The notes under the pieces were generated by a model. The model had not been told where the DNA came from, did not search any database, and saw only the letters and a list, made by a program, of their open reading frames with translations. Positions 1 to 7,351 of a stretch of 15,930 nt of DNA are shown here, piece after piece. Each line of letters begins with the position of its first letter. Position 1 is the stretch's first letter. The DNA is from Rhodospirillales bacterium (GTDB lineage Bacteria > Pseudomonadota > Alphaproteobacteria > Rhodospirillales > 2-02-FULL-58-16). Where the stretch lies: positions 1 to 15,930 of the forward strand of contig JAJFIG010000350.1 of the NCBI GenBank assembly GCA_021775195.1, written 5' to 3'. A program made the translations under genes and the position numbers.

Positions 1-89
1 ACCCCCTCGCCGGGAACGATCTCCCGCAGCCGGGCGATGATCTCGGAACGCCGGGCGATGATGCCGGTGTCGGGCTCGGGCATGCGCAT
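1..89 (-). CDS. glcD: FAD-linked oxidase, GlcD (glycolate/lactate oxidase subunit) type, N-terminal fragment
   Basis: Only the first 29 codons are inside the window; the gene continues past the left edge. The peptide begins MRMPEPDTGIIARR and ends IVPGEG, which resembles the N-terminus of alphaproteobacterial GlcD proteins, where a short helix (ARR..I...LR.IVPGEG) precedes the FAD-binding domain. GlcD is the flavin subunit of the glycolate oxidase complex (GlcDEF), oxidising glycolate or related 2-hydroxy acids such as D-lactate. The start is chosen at 89 because GGAGGA lies 9 nt upstream (positions 104-99); a second Met two codons in is the alternative. It lies downstream of rpmJ on the same strand but beyond that gene's terminator, so it probably has its own promoter. 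Assignment rests on a short stretch and could be another FAD_binding_4 oxidase, such as D-lactate dehydrogenase. Confidence 0.6.
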   Translation of the reverse strand, partial: MRMPEPDTGIIARRSEIIARLREIVPGEG

Positions 90-160
90 GGTTTCGTGTC
101 CTCCCCCCACCCCCGGGTGTTCGACGAAGGCGCCAGTGTAGGGAATAAAGGACCGCTCAC

Positions 161-189
161 AAACAAAAACCGCGCCGGAAAGGCGCGGT
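161..189 (-). terminator. Intrinsic terminator of rpmJ
   Basis: On the minus strand ACCGCGCC (189-182), a 5-nt loop TTTCC and GGCGCGGT (176-169) form a perfect 8-bp GC-rich stem followed by TTTTGTTT (168-161). It lies 41 nt after the rpmJ stop codon and before the glcD start, so it should end the rpmJ transcript. Confidence 0.88.
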
Positions 190-230
190 CACAGGGGCCG
201 GGGGCGGTCCGCCGCCCCGCCGGCAATGGG

Positions 231-356
231 TCAGCCCTGGCGGGCCTTGAACCGGGGATTGCGCTTGTTGATGACGTAGACGCGGCCACGGCGGCGCACG
301 ACGCGACAGTTCTTATCGCGCAATTTCGCCGATTTCAGGGAACTCTTGACCTTCAT
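231..356 (-). CDS. rpmJ: 50S ribosomal protein L36, zinc-free (C-) type
   Basis: Encodes a 41-residue, strongly basic protein starting [11 protein letters not shown] and ending NPRFKARQG, recognisable as bacterial L36, the smallest large-subunit protein, which binds 23S rRNA. It has a single cysteine (C17) and lacks the C-x2-C...C-x4-H zinc ribbon, so it is the C-minus form that needs no zinc. The start at 356 is preferred over an in-frame ATG at 362 because GGAAAGG sits 7 nt upstream of 356 but would nearly touch 362; longer upstream extensions read through the promoter. It stands alone with a promoter (412-440) and terminator (161-189), not in a ribosomal operon, as is common for this form in alphaproteobacteria. 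Confidence 0.95.
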   Translation of the reverse strand: MKVKSSLKSAKLRDKNCRVVRRRGRVYVINKRNPRFKARQG

Positions 357-411
357 GACCATGCCTTTCCACGCAGGCCGCCTATATTCGAAACGGGCGG
401 CAGAGGCGCGG

Positions 412-440
412 AAAATAGGGGCCGGAGGGCGATCTGTCAA
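412..440 (-). promoter_or_regulatory. Sigma70-type promoter of rpmJ
   Basis: Minus strand reads TTGACA (440-435), a spacer of exactly 17 nt, then TATTTT (417-412). The -35 is a perfect consensus and the -10 matches four of six positions. The predicted start near 405 gives a leader of about 50 nt ahead of the rpmJ ATG at 356. The rest of the 357-628 gap holds no gene. For dctP on the plus strand I see only a weak TTGCAT (534-539) with CATCAT 17 nt later, not good enough to call. Confidence 0.8.
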
Positions 441-628
441 CATCCGGGTCGCAGAACCGGCGGTCACGGCCGGCGCGGATGCGGCCAAGAGGTGTCCAGG
501 ATCAACCGATTCCCGTTAACACCCTCAGTACTGTTGCATTTCCGCATTCGAGCCCGCATCATCGCGCCAAATACGGACCTGGGGGAACGGGGTCCGGGAA
601 CAATTCACAACCCGGGAGGATCTCAATC

Positions 629-1690
629 ATGAAACTTCATCAATTAGCGAAAGCGGCGGTCGCTCTGACTGTCGCCGGCGGCGTCATGCTCGCCCTCGCA
701 GGCAACGGCATGGCGGCGGAGAAAAAAGTGCGCTGGAAGATGGCAAGCTGGTTCCCCAGCAAGCTGACCCAGCTGGGGACCCTGGGCCGGCGCCTGGAAG
801 ACCGGATCAAACTGGTTTCCGGCGGCACCTTCAAGATCAAGTTCTTCGAGCCCAACGCCCTGATCCCGGCCAAGGGATGCTTCGACGCGGTCGGCGAGGG
901 ATCGGTGGATGCCTGCTGGTCGACGACCGGCTACTGGTACGGCAAAGAACCGGCGCTGGCCATGTTCACCGCCGTGCCCTTCGGCCCCGCCGCGGGTGAA
1001 TACCTGGCCTGGTTCTATTTCGGCGGCGGCAATGAGTTGATGGACGAAATCTACGCCAAGCACGGCCTGAAGTCGGTGCAATGCGGCATCATCGCGCCGG
1101 AGGCCTCGGGCTGGTTCCGCAAGGAGATCAACAGCGTCGACGACCTCAAGGGCTTGAAGATGCGGTTCTACGGCCTTGGCGCCAAGGTCATGGAAAAGCT
1201 CGGCGTTTCGACCCAGTTGATCGCCGGCGGCGATATTTTCCCGGCCCTGGAGCGGGGTTCCATCGACGCCACCGAGTTCTCGATGCCGGCCATCGACCTC
1301 AAGCTGGGCTTCTACCAGATCGCCAAGCACTACTACTTCCCCGGCTGGCACCAGCAGGCGACCATGTTCGAACTGCTGATGAACAAGAAGAAGTACGAGG
1401 CCCTGTCGGAAACCCACAGGGCGCAGATTGACGCCGTCTGCGGCGACAACATCCGTTACGGCCTGGCCGAGGGCGAGGCGATCCAGGGTAAGGCCCTGGC
1501 GGAGCTCAAGTCCAAGGGAGTGACGATCCACAAGTGGTCGCCGGAAATCCTGGCCAAGCTGGAAGCGGCCTGGGGCGAGGTGGTCGCCGAGCACGAGGCG
1601 AGCAGCCCGACCTTCAAGAAGGTGTGGGCGTCGTATTCGTCGTTCCGCGACGGCTACAAGGAATGGAAAGACCTCGGCTACCTGAAGTAA
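629..1690 (+). CDS. dctP: TRAP transporter periplasmic solute-binding protein (DctP family, TakP-like)
   Basis: Encodes 353 residues with a signal peptide (basic start, hydrophobic 9-25, likely cleavage after GMAA at 30). It captures a small organic acid in the periplasm and delivers it to the DctQM permease. Family marks: GYWYGKEPALAMFTAVPFG (101-119), SGWFRKEINS (160-169), DLKGLKMR with the conserved carboxylate-binding arginine R179, GSIDATEF (210-217) and YYFPGWH (235-241). These match the TakP / mannitol-chloroaromatic subgroup (COG4663), whose studied members bind 2-oxo acids (TakP) or calcium lactate (the Thermus protein), often with a bound cation. The start at 629 is set by GGGAGGA (614-620), 8 nt upstream; the frame stays open further 5' but there it would precede the signal peptide. 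It is the first gene of a dctPQM operon. The exact ligand is not readable. Confidence 0.93.
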   Translation: MKLHQLAKAAVALTVAGGVMLALAGNGMAAEKKVRWKMASWFPSKLTQLGTLGRRLEDRIKLVSGGTFKIKFFEPNALIPAKGCFDAVGEGSVDACWSTTGYWYGKEPALAMFTAVPFGPAAGEYLAWFYFGGGNELMDEIYAKHGLKSVQCGIIAPEASGWFRKEINSVDDLKGLKMRFYGLGAKVMEKLGVSTQLIAGGDIFPALERGSIDATEFSMPAIDLKLGFYQIAKHYYFPGWHQQATMFELLMNKKKYEALSETHRAQIDAVCGDNIRYGLAEGEAIQGKALAELKSKGVTIHKWSPEILAKLEAAWGEVVAEHEASSPTFKKVWASYSSFRDGYKEWKDLGYLK

Positions 1691-1723
1691 GACGGGGCGG
1701 CGAGGGACAAATCCTGGAGACCG

Positions 1724-1769
1724 GCAAAGTGCGTGCCGGAGTCCGCTGACGCGGGCTCCGGCGCTTTGC
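1724..1769 (+). promoter_or_regulatory. Long stem-loop in the dctP-dctQ intergenic RNA
   Basis: GCCGGAG (1735-1741) pairs perfectly with CTCCGGC (1756-1762), CCGC (1743-1746) closes over a 4-nt loop with GCGG (1751-1754), and GCAAAG (1724-1729) pairs with CTTTGC (1764-1769) across a small internal loop. No T-run follows, so it is not a standard intrinsic terminator. Its place between the binding-protein gene and the permease genes suggests a partial attenuator or an mRNA-stabilising 3' structure that keeps dctP expression above dctQM. Confidence 0.6.
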
Positions 1770-1803
1770 TGCTCCACCCGGACAAGGCTCCACGAACCAG
1801 GCC

Positions 1804-2382
1804 ATGGAACGGCTTATCAAGATCAGCGACGTTCTCGACCGATGGATCACCGCCGTCGGCCGCGCCGCGGCGTGGACGGCGCTGGCGCTGATCGCCGTCA
1901 TCATCTTCGACGTCATCACACGCCGCTTCCTGGTGCTGGGATCGACCAAGCTGCAGGAACTGGAATGGCATATCCATACGGTGCTGTTCGCGCTGTGCCT
2001 GGGCTTTGCCTACATCAAGGACGCCCACGTGCGCATCGACCTGGTGCGCGAGCGGTGCAGCCAGCGGGTCCAGTGGTGGATCGAGTTGCTCGGGTGCCTG
2101 TTCTTCCTCATCCCCTACTGCCTGATCATCCTCTACTTCGCCTGGGACTGGCTCGGGCGCTCGCTCTCGGTCAACGAAATGTCGGACTCGGCGACCGGCC
2201 TGCCCTATCGCTGGATCATCAAGTCCTTCATCCCCCTGGGCTTCATCTTCCTGTTCCTCAGCGGCATCACCGTTTTGCTGCGCCGGGTGGTCGAGCTGTT
2301 CGGCCCGCCCGAGCTTCGCGAAATCGTGACCCGGACCGAGGAAGAAGAGGTGGAGCACCTGGACAAGGTCAAGCTGGATTGA
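1804..2382 (+). CDS. dctQ: TRAP transporter small permease subunit (DctQ family)
   Basis: Encodes 192 residues with four predicted membrane helices (about 22-44, 55-72, 91-117, 137-160), the DctQ layout. The family signature around WHIHTVLFALCLGFAY with the DAHVRIDLV loop (55-81) is clear. DctQ is the small integral subunit that packs against DctM to form the sodium-coupled importer. The tail after residue 165 is acidic (RTEEEEVEHLD) and cytoplasmic. It follows dctP after 113 nt that contain a stem-loop and precedes dctM by 6 nt. The ribosome site before ATG 1804 is weak, so translation may be low. Length is in the upper normal range for this TRAP subgroup. Confidence 0.92.
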   Translation: MERLIKISDVLDRWITAVGRAAAWTALALIAVIIFDVITRRFLVLGSTKLQELEWHIHTVLFALCLGFAYIKDAHVRIDLVRERCSQRVQWWIELLGCLFFLIPYCLIILYFAWDWLGRSLSVNEMSDSATGLPYRWIIKSFIPLGFIFLFLSGITVLLRRVVELFGPPELREIVTRTEEEEVEHLDKVKLD

Positions 2383-2388
2383 CCGACC

Positions 2389-3756
2389 ATGTTTGACATC
2401 ATCGATTTCCTGCCGCTGTTCATGTTCGCGGTCCTCGGCCTGCTGCTGTTCAGCGGCTATCCGGTGGGCTTCGTGCTCGGCGGCGTCGGCCTTGGATTCG
2501 GCTTCGTCGGCATGTACTTCGACGTCTTTTCGTTCATCGAGTTCTTCAATCTGGTATCGCGCATCTGGGGCGGCATCGCCGACAACCTGGTGCTGGTGGC
2601 GATCCCGATGTTCATCTTCATGGGCACCATGCTGGAGAAAAGCGGCGTCGCCGCCGACCTTCTGCATTGCCTGCAGGTCCTGCTGCGCCGGGTCCCCGGG
2701 GGGCTGGCGATGGCGGTCACGGCCATGGGAACGATCATGGCGGCGACCACCGGGATCATCGGGGCCTCGGTGGTGATGATGACCCTGATGGCGCTGCCGG
2801 TAATGCTGGAGCGCAAATACAATCCCGAGCTCGCGACCGGCACCATCGCCGCGTCGGGACCACTGGGCATCCTGATTCCACCCAGCATCATGCTGGTGAT
2901 CATGGCCGACCTGCTGGCGCGGTCGGTGGGCAACCTGTTCGTCGCCGCGGTGATCCCCGGGTTCATCCTGTCGGGCATCTATTTCGTCTACATCTTCCTG
3001 ATCAGCTCGTGGAAGCCGAGCCTGGCGCCGCCGCTGCCCAAGGAAATCGGGCCGAAGACGACGGGGGAATTGTGGATCATGATCCTGCGCGGCTTCGTTC
3101 CGCCGCTGTTCCTGATCTTCATGGTCCTGGGCTCGATCGTGTTCGGCTGGGCGACGCCCACCGAGGCCGCCGGGGTCGGTGCCTTCGGCGCCATCCTGCT
3201 GGCGGTGCTCAACCGCCGCCTGACGCGCAAGGTCCTGAGCGACGTGGTCGAGCGCTCGGCGCTGACCGGAGCGATGCTGTTCTTCATCTTCATCGGCGCG
3301 ACGGCGTTTTCCTACACCTTCCGCTCGCTGGGCGGTGACGACCTGGTGGTCGACCTGGTGGAGGGCTTCGGATTCGGACCCTGGGGGGTCCTTTTCGTCA
3401 TTATGGGGGTGGTGTTCTTCCTCGGCTTCTTCTTCGACTGGATCGAGATCACGCTGATCATCCTGCCGGTCTTCGCACCGGTCATCGATCTGCTGGATTT
3501 CGGCGACCACATCGCCCACAAGGACGTCGTCTACTGGTTCGCCATCCTGGTGGCTATCAACCTGCAGACCTCGTTCCTGACGCCGCCGTTCGGCTTCGCG
3601 CTTTTCTACATGAAAGGGGTGGCGCCGCCGGAAGTGAAGATCCAGCAGATCTATCGCGGGATCATCCCCTTCGTCCTCCTGCAGCTGGTGGGGCTGGGAC
3701 TGGTCATGCGCTTCCCCGACATTGCCATGTGGCTGCCCAACAAGCTGCTCGATTGA
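2389..3756 (+). CDS. dctM: TRAP transporter large permease subunit (DctM family)
   Basis: Encodes 455 very hydrophobic residues with about a dozen membrane segments and two re-entrant regions; this is the transport channel of the TRAP system. Recognisable marks are GPLGILIPPS (157-166) in the first half, WATPTEAAGVGAFGA (254-268), and NLQTSFLTPPFGFALFY (391-407) in the second half. These repeat-related loops carry the sodium and substrate path in solved TRAP structures. The ATG lies 6 nt after the dctQ stop without a good ribosome site, suggesting translational coupling. The length suits the mannitol/chloroaromatic-type DctM, somewhat longer than the C4-dicarboxylate version. The gene ends 21 nt from the converging EAL-protein stop; the C7/G5 tract between them lacks a loop and T-run, so no terminator is called. 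Confidence 0.94.
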   Translation: MFDIIDFLPLFMFAVLGLLLFSGYPVGFVLGGVGLGFGFVGMYFDVFSFIEFFNLVSRIWGGIADNLVLVAIPMFIFMGTMLEKSGVAADLLHCLQVLLRRVPGGLAMAVTAMGTIMAATTGIIGASVVMMTLMALPVMLERKYNPELATGTIAASGPLGILIPPSIMLVIMADLLARSVGNLFVAAVIPGFILSGIYFVYIFLISSWKPSLAPPLPKEIGPKTTGELWIMILRGFVPPLFLIFMVLGSIVFGWATPTEAAGVGAFGAILLAVLNRRLTRKVLSDVVERSALTGAMLFFIFIGATAFSYTFRSLGGDDLVVDLVEGFGFGPWGVLFVIMGVVFFLGFFFDWIEITLIILPVFAPVIDLLDFGDHIAHKDVVYWFAILVAINLQTSFLTPPFGFALFYMKGVAPPEVKIQQIYRGIIPFVLLQLVGLGLVMRFPDIAMWLPNKLLD

Positions 3757-3777
3757 CAAGCCCCCCCGGGGGAGCAA

Positions 3778-6414
3778 TCAGGCAGCCGGGATATTCACGC
3801 GTCTGCGCTTGAGGAGCCGGACCAGTTCGTCGGCGGGTACCGGCGGGCTGAGGATGAAACCCTGGATCTGATCAACGCCCTGGGCACGGAGGAGCGCCAG
3901 TTGCGCGTCGGTCTCGACGCCCTCGGCCACGGCCTGGATGTTGAGCTGGTGCGCCATGACGATGATTGTGTTCACGATGGCCAGATCGTCGGCCGAGGTG
4001 TTGATGTCGCGAACGAAGGACTGGTCGATCTTGAGGGCGTCGATGGGGAATCGCTTTAGATAGCTGAGGGACGAATACCCGGTCCCGAAATCGTCGATCG
4101 ACAGGCGCACGCCCATGGCGTTGAGCTGGCGCAGGGTGTCGATGGCGGATTCGGCCTGCCCCATGACCATGCTTTCGGTCACTTCCAGTTCCAGATATTC
4201 CGGCGGCAGGCCGGTTTCAGCGAGGACCTCGCCGACGATGTCGGCGAAGCCGGGCTGGCGGAACTGGCGGGCCGAAATATTCACCGAAACGCTGACTGGC
4301 GGAATGCCGGTATCCTGCCAAACCCTGTTCTGGGTACAGGCGGCGCGCAGCACCCATTGGCCGAGGGGCAGGATGAGCCCCGTCTCCTCGGCGGTGGGGA
4401 TGAAGTCCGCCGGCGGGATCAGGCCTTCCTTGGGGTGGCGCCACCGGACCAGGGCCTCGATGCCGGCGATCTCGCCCGAGGCGAGGTCCGCCCGGGGCTG
4501 GTAATGGAGCTCGAATTCGTCGTTCTCGAGGGCGGCGCGCAAGCCGGTTTCGAGGGTCAGGCGCTGGATGGCCACCCCCTTCATCTCGGAAGTGAAATAC
4601 TGGAAATTGTTCTTGCCCTGGGATTTGGCGTGATACATGGCGCCGTCGGCGAACTTGATCAGGTCGTCGGCGGAGCGGGTGTCGTGGGGGCTGATGGCGA
4701 TGCCGATGCTGGCGGTGATCGTCACCCTGTGGCCAAGGAGTTCCATGGGTTCGGCAACGATACTGAGCAGTTTCCTGGCAATAATGGCGGCGCCCTCGGC
4801 ATTGGCGATGCGGACCAGAAGAATGGTGAATTCGTCGCCGCCCATGCGGGCAACAGTGTCGGTTTCGCGGACCGCGTCGATCAGGCGCTCGGCGGTCTTC
4901 TGGATTACGATGTCACCGGCGTTGTGCCCGAGACTGTCGTTGATCATCTTGAAGTTATCGAGATCGAGGAACAAAACCGCCTCGTGTTCGCCGCGGCGCT
5001 GGGACAGAAGCATCGCCTGGCGCAGACGCTCGTGGAATAGATTGCGGTTGGGAAGCCCGGTGAGAGAGTCGTAGTTGGCCTGGTAATTGATCCGGTCCTC
5101 GTATTCCTTGCGCTGGGAGATGTCCCGAAAAATGGCGGCATAGCCGACGGCCTGCCCATCCTCGTCCCTGAGCACGTTGATGCTCGCCCACTGGGGATAG
5201 ATTTCGCCGTTCTTGCGCCGGTTCCACATCTCGCCGGTCCAGGTGCCGGCACTTTGTAGGGATTGCCACAAGGTCTCATAGAAGGACGATGGCTGCTTGC
5301 CTGACTTGAGGACGCTCGGGTTCCTGCCCAGGACCTCGGACAGCGTGTAACCGGTGATTCTGGTGAACGCCGGGTTGACACTGGTGATGTTGTTGTCGAT
5401 GTCGGTCACCATCAGGGCCTCGGTGGTATTCTCGAACACTGTGGCAGCCAGACGGAGGCTTTTCTCGATACGTTTGCTTTCGCTGATGTCTGTGCGGATG
5501 CACAACGTACCGCCGTCGTCGGTACGGTGTTCGTTGACGCGCAACCAGCGATCACCGGCGCGTTCCTCGTCGAAGGGACCCGAGGGATCGCGGTGGCGCG
5601 CCATGCGTGCTGCGAGCCAGGCGTCGACGCCGGCGGCGGCGTCCAAAATGGCGCCCGACGTGGCCTCGCTGCGGGCCAGGTCCTCGAACCGGGACCCGGG
5701 CATCAGCAGATGGGGCGACCCGTCGTAAAGCTCGGCGAAACGGTCATTGAATACGACGGCGCGGTCGTCGGTGCCGAAAAGCATGAAGCCGTCGGACATG
5801 ACCTCGATGGCGTCGGTGAGACGGGTGTGTGCCCTGATCGTCTGTTGTTCGCTCGCCCGGGCCAAGTCCTTGGCCTTCTCCAGCGCTTTTTCCCTATGCA
5901 TCAGGGCGCGAAGCGGCAGAATCTTGAGAACAAGAAAAATCATCACCGCGAGAGCGATGCCGAGGAGGACGGGAACCCCGGCGCGCACCCAGATGTGCCT
6001 GACGTTTTCGGTGATGCGAATATGACCGACGGTGCGGAATCCGTCGCTCAGCGGGCTTTCGCGGGACCGGAAGTTAGCCAGGATCGGTGTGCCCCACTCC
6101 TGCACCACGTCACCCTTTTCGTCGAAAATCAGGACGTGGTGTTGGGGACCGGCAAAGAAATCCTGGTCGGCGCCGAAGGTCGTGAGCACCTCCTCCAGGC
6201 GTTCTTCCTGATAGGTCCAAGACTTGGGTGAGGCGTAAGCGAGCTTCGAAATCTGCGCCGCGGCGAGCCGGGTCTCAATGGCGATGCGATCGGCCTCGTA
6301 TTCGAACGCGGTCAGCAGGTAGGCGCCGGTGATGGCGGCGGCGACGACGCCGGCAATGACACCGGCAAATCCGGTCAAATACCGCTCCAGGTCACCGCCG
6401 ACTTTCCAGGCCAT
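3778..6414 (-). CDS. Membrane-bound PAS-GGDEF-EAL cyclic-di-GMP cyclase/phosphodiesterase
   Basis: Encodes 878 residues. Order: membrane helix (about 13-36), periplasmic segment (37-142), second helix (143-166), linker with coiled-coil character (170-200), a PAS-like domain (196-315), a clear PAS/PAC domain (322-432), GGDEF (440-608) and EAL (615-870). The cyclase motif GGDEF (525-529) is intact and RETD (516-519) sits five residues before it, the position of the inhibitory c-di-GMP site. In the phosphodiesterase half EAL (653-655), the DDFGTGYSSL loop (774-783) and EGVET (831-835) are intact. Both activities are therefore possible; which dominates cannot be told. The ATG directly follows the TAG of the binding-protein gene, with no spacer, implying coupled translation and a shared function. 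The small periplasmic segment could be the contact surface for that protein. Confidence 0.95.
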   Translation of the reverse strand: MAWKVGGDLERYLTGFAGVIAGVVAAAITGAYLLTAFEYEADRIAIETRLAAAQISKLAYASPKSWTYQEERLEEVLTTFGADQDFFAGPQHHVLIFDEKGDVVQEWGTPILANFRSRESPLSDGFRTVGHIRITENVRHIWVRAGVPVLLGIALAVMIFLVLKILPLRALMHREKALEKAKDLARASEQQTIRAHTRLTDAIEVMSDGFMLFGTDDRAVVFNDRFAELYDGSPHLLMPGSRFEDLARSEATSGAILDAAAGVDAWLAARMARHRDPSGPFDEERAGDRWLRVNEHRTDDGGTLCIRTDISESKRIEKSLRLAATVFENTTEALMVTDIDNNITSVNPAFTRITGYTLSEVLGRNPSVLKSGKQPSSFYETLWQSLQSAGTWTGEMWNRRKNGEIYPQWASINVLRDEDGQAVGYAAIFRDISQRKEYEDRINYQANYDSLTGLPNRNLFHERLRQAMLLSQRRGEHEAVLFLDLDNFKMINDSLGHNAGDIVIQKTAERLIDAVRETDTVARMGGDEFTILLVRIANAEGAAIIARKLLSIVAEPMELLGHRVTITASIGIAISPHDTRSADDLIKFADGAMYHAKSQGKNNFQYFTSEMKGVAIQRLTLETGLRAALENDEFELHYQPRADLASGEIAGIEALVRWRHPKEGLIPPADFIPTAEETGLILPLGQWVLRAACTQNRVWQDTGIPPVSVSVNISARQFRQPGFADIVGEVLAETGLPPEYLELEVTESMVMGQAESAIDTLRQLNAMGVRLSIDDFGTGYSSLSYLKRFPIDALKIDQSFVRDINTSADDLAIVNTIIVMAHQLNIQAVAEGVETDAQLALLRAQGVDQIQGFILSPPVPADELVRLLKRRRVNIPAA

Positions 6415-7251
6415 CTATCCGCCCTCGCGATCGCACGGCACACAATGGCCGTAGTTGCGAAGGATGGCCACGCCGGCAGCCGAGCGGGCGAAGTTGATGA
6501 AACGCCGCGCCGCGCCGCCGGAGCCCGGCCCGGTGACGAAGTAAAAGGTCTTGGTCAGGGGATAGGTGCCGTCGTCTACGGTCGCTGCGCTCGGCTCGAT
6601 TCCGTTGAGCCGAAAGATTTTGAAGTGCCGGTGTTCGGTTAGGTCCTGGTTGAGGGACGTGGTGCCGAGGGAACCGGGGATGCGTTGGAGGGCGTCGGCG
6701 TTGTCCTGGTCGGTGAAATAGACGGGGATACCATTGCGCTGCCGGGCAGCCTGGAGGGCCGCATCCATACCCGGCAGGCGGCGGCGCATCAATTGGGTAT
6801 CGGTTTCGACCTCGGGACGAAGGATGATACGGACGTCCTGCCCGTTGGGCCACTTGGTACGGGTACCCCGGAACATCGCCATTAGGTCGTCCGTGCTCAG
6901 ATCCGTCGTCCCGACATCGGAGGCGGTGGCAAAGACAACGGCCGTGGTGCCGTAGGCGACGGCTTCGAAACCGGGATGTTTTTCTGTTTCCTTCAAAGGG
7001 CGGGCACTGACGGCGAGATCGACGGCGCCCCTGCGCAGGGCCCTGATGCCGCCGCTGCTGCCGAGGCTGGGCAGGACCTGCACCTCAATATCGGGGTGGA
7101 GGGGCTCGAAGGCGTCGCCAAGACGCTTCATGGCGCCCAGGGCCGAACCGGTGCCGCCAATTGTCAGGGTTTCGGAGCGGGCCACCGAAGACAGGCACAA
7201 GAATGCGACGGCACAACAAATTGCCGCCGTCACGATTCGTCGTCGGGACAT
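6415..7251 (-). CDS. PstS-like periplasmic substrate-binding protein paired with a GGDEF-EAL protein
   Basis: Encodes 278 residues with a signal peptide (hydrophobic 9-22, likely cleavage after VARS or nearby). The fold marks of COG0226-type binding proteins are visible: GGTGSALGAMKRL (32-44), SLGSSGGIRAL (62-72), DLAVSARPL (78-86), DLMAMFRGTRTKWPNG (122-137), and a C-terminal helix with FINFARSAAGVAILR. Compared by eye with E. coli PstS, the phosphate-binding aspartate of the ASD motif is alanine (A83) and the SGT loop after the conserved arginine (R145) is acidic, so the ligand may not be phosphate. The only cysteines of the mature protein are C270 and C273, a CVPC near the C-terminus. No ABC permease or ATPase gene accompanies it; the only partner is the GGDEF-EAL gene, so a sensing role is likelier than transport. 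The ribosome site at 7251 is weak (GGTGA). Confidence 0.82.
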   Translation of the reverse strand: MSRRRIVTAAICCAVAFLCLSSVARSETLTIGGTGSALGAMKRLGDAFEPLHPDIEVQVLPSLGSSGGIRALRRGAVDLAVSARPLKETEKHPGFEAVAYGTTAVVFATASDVGTTDLSTDDLMAMFRGTRTKWPNGQDVRIILRPEVETDTQLMRRRLPGMDAALQAARQRNGIPVYFTDQDNADALQRIPGSLGTTSLNQDLTEHRHFKIFRLNGIEPSAATVDDGTYPLTKTFYFVTGPGSGGAARRFINFARSAAGVAILRNYGHCVPCDREGG

Positions 7252-7323
7252 GGCGTCACCAAGCTGACATTCTTTGTGCCCCGTGAAGGCAATCGATTAC
7301 TTTCACGTGCACCGATGAGCGAT

Positions 7324-7329
7324 ACCCTA
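7324..7329 (-). promoter_or_regulatory. Candidate -10 element for the binding-protein/GGDEF-EAL unit
   Basis: TAGGGT on the minus strand keeps three of six consensus bases, including the important A at position 2 and T at position 6. Its centre is exactly 32 nt from the centre of the FNR/FixK-like box, the distance expected when an activator sits at -41.5. The predicted start is near 7317, leaving a 65-nt leader. The hexamer alone is weak; the spacing is what supports it. Confidence 0.4.
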
Positions 7330-7351
7330 TGAGTTTCCTTGGAAACCCGCC

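Noticed and set aside
357..488. Extended 85-codon form of rpmJ
   Set aside because: The extra 44 codons run through the consensus promoter and the ribosome site fits only the ATG at 356; L36 is normally 37-41 residues.
644..1777. Minus-strand open frame of 377 codons opposite dctP
   Set aside because: Antisense shadow of a well-supported TRAP binding-protein gene, with no family motif and no ribosome site.
1678..3777. Minus-strand open frame of 699 codons opposite dctQ and dctM
   Set aside because: Its composition is almost all Asp, Gln, His, Glu and Arg, the mirror of hydrophobic membrane codons; no domain is visible and the sense strand has clear TRAP permease motifs.
3757..3777. C7/G5 tract between convergent dctM and EAL-protein stops as a terminator
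   Set aside because: The palindrome has no proper loop and no T-run on either strand.
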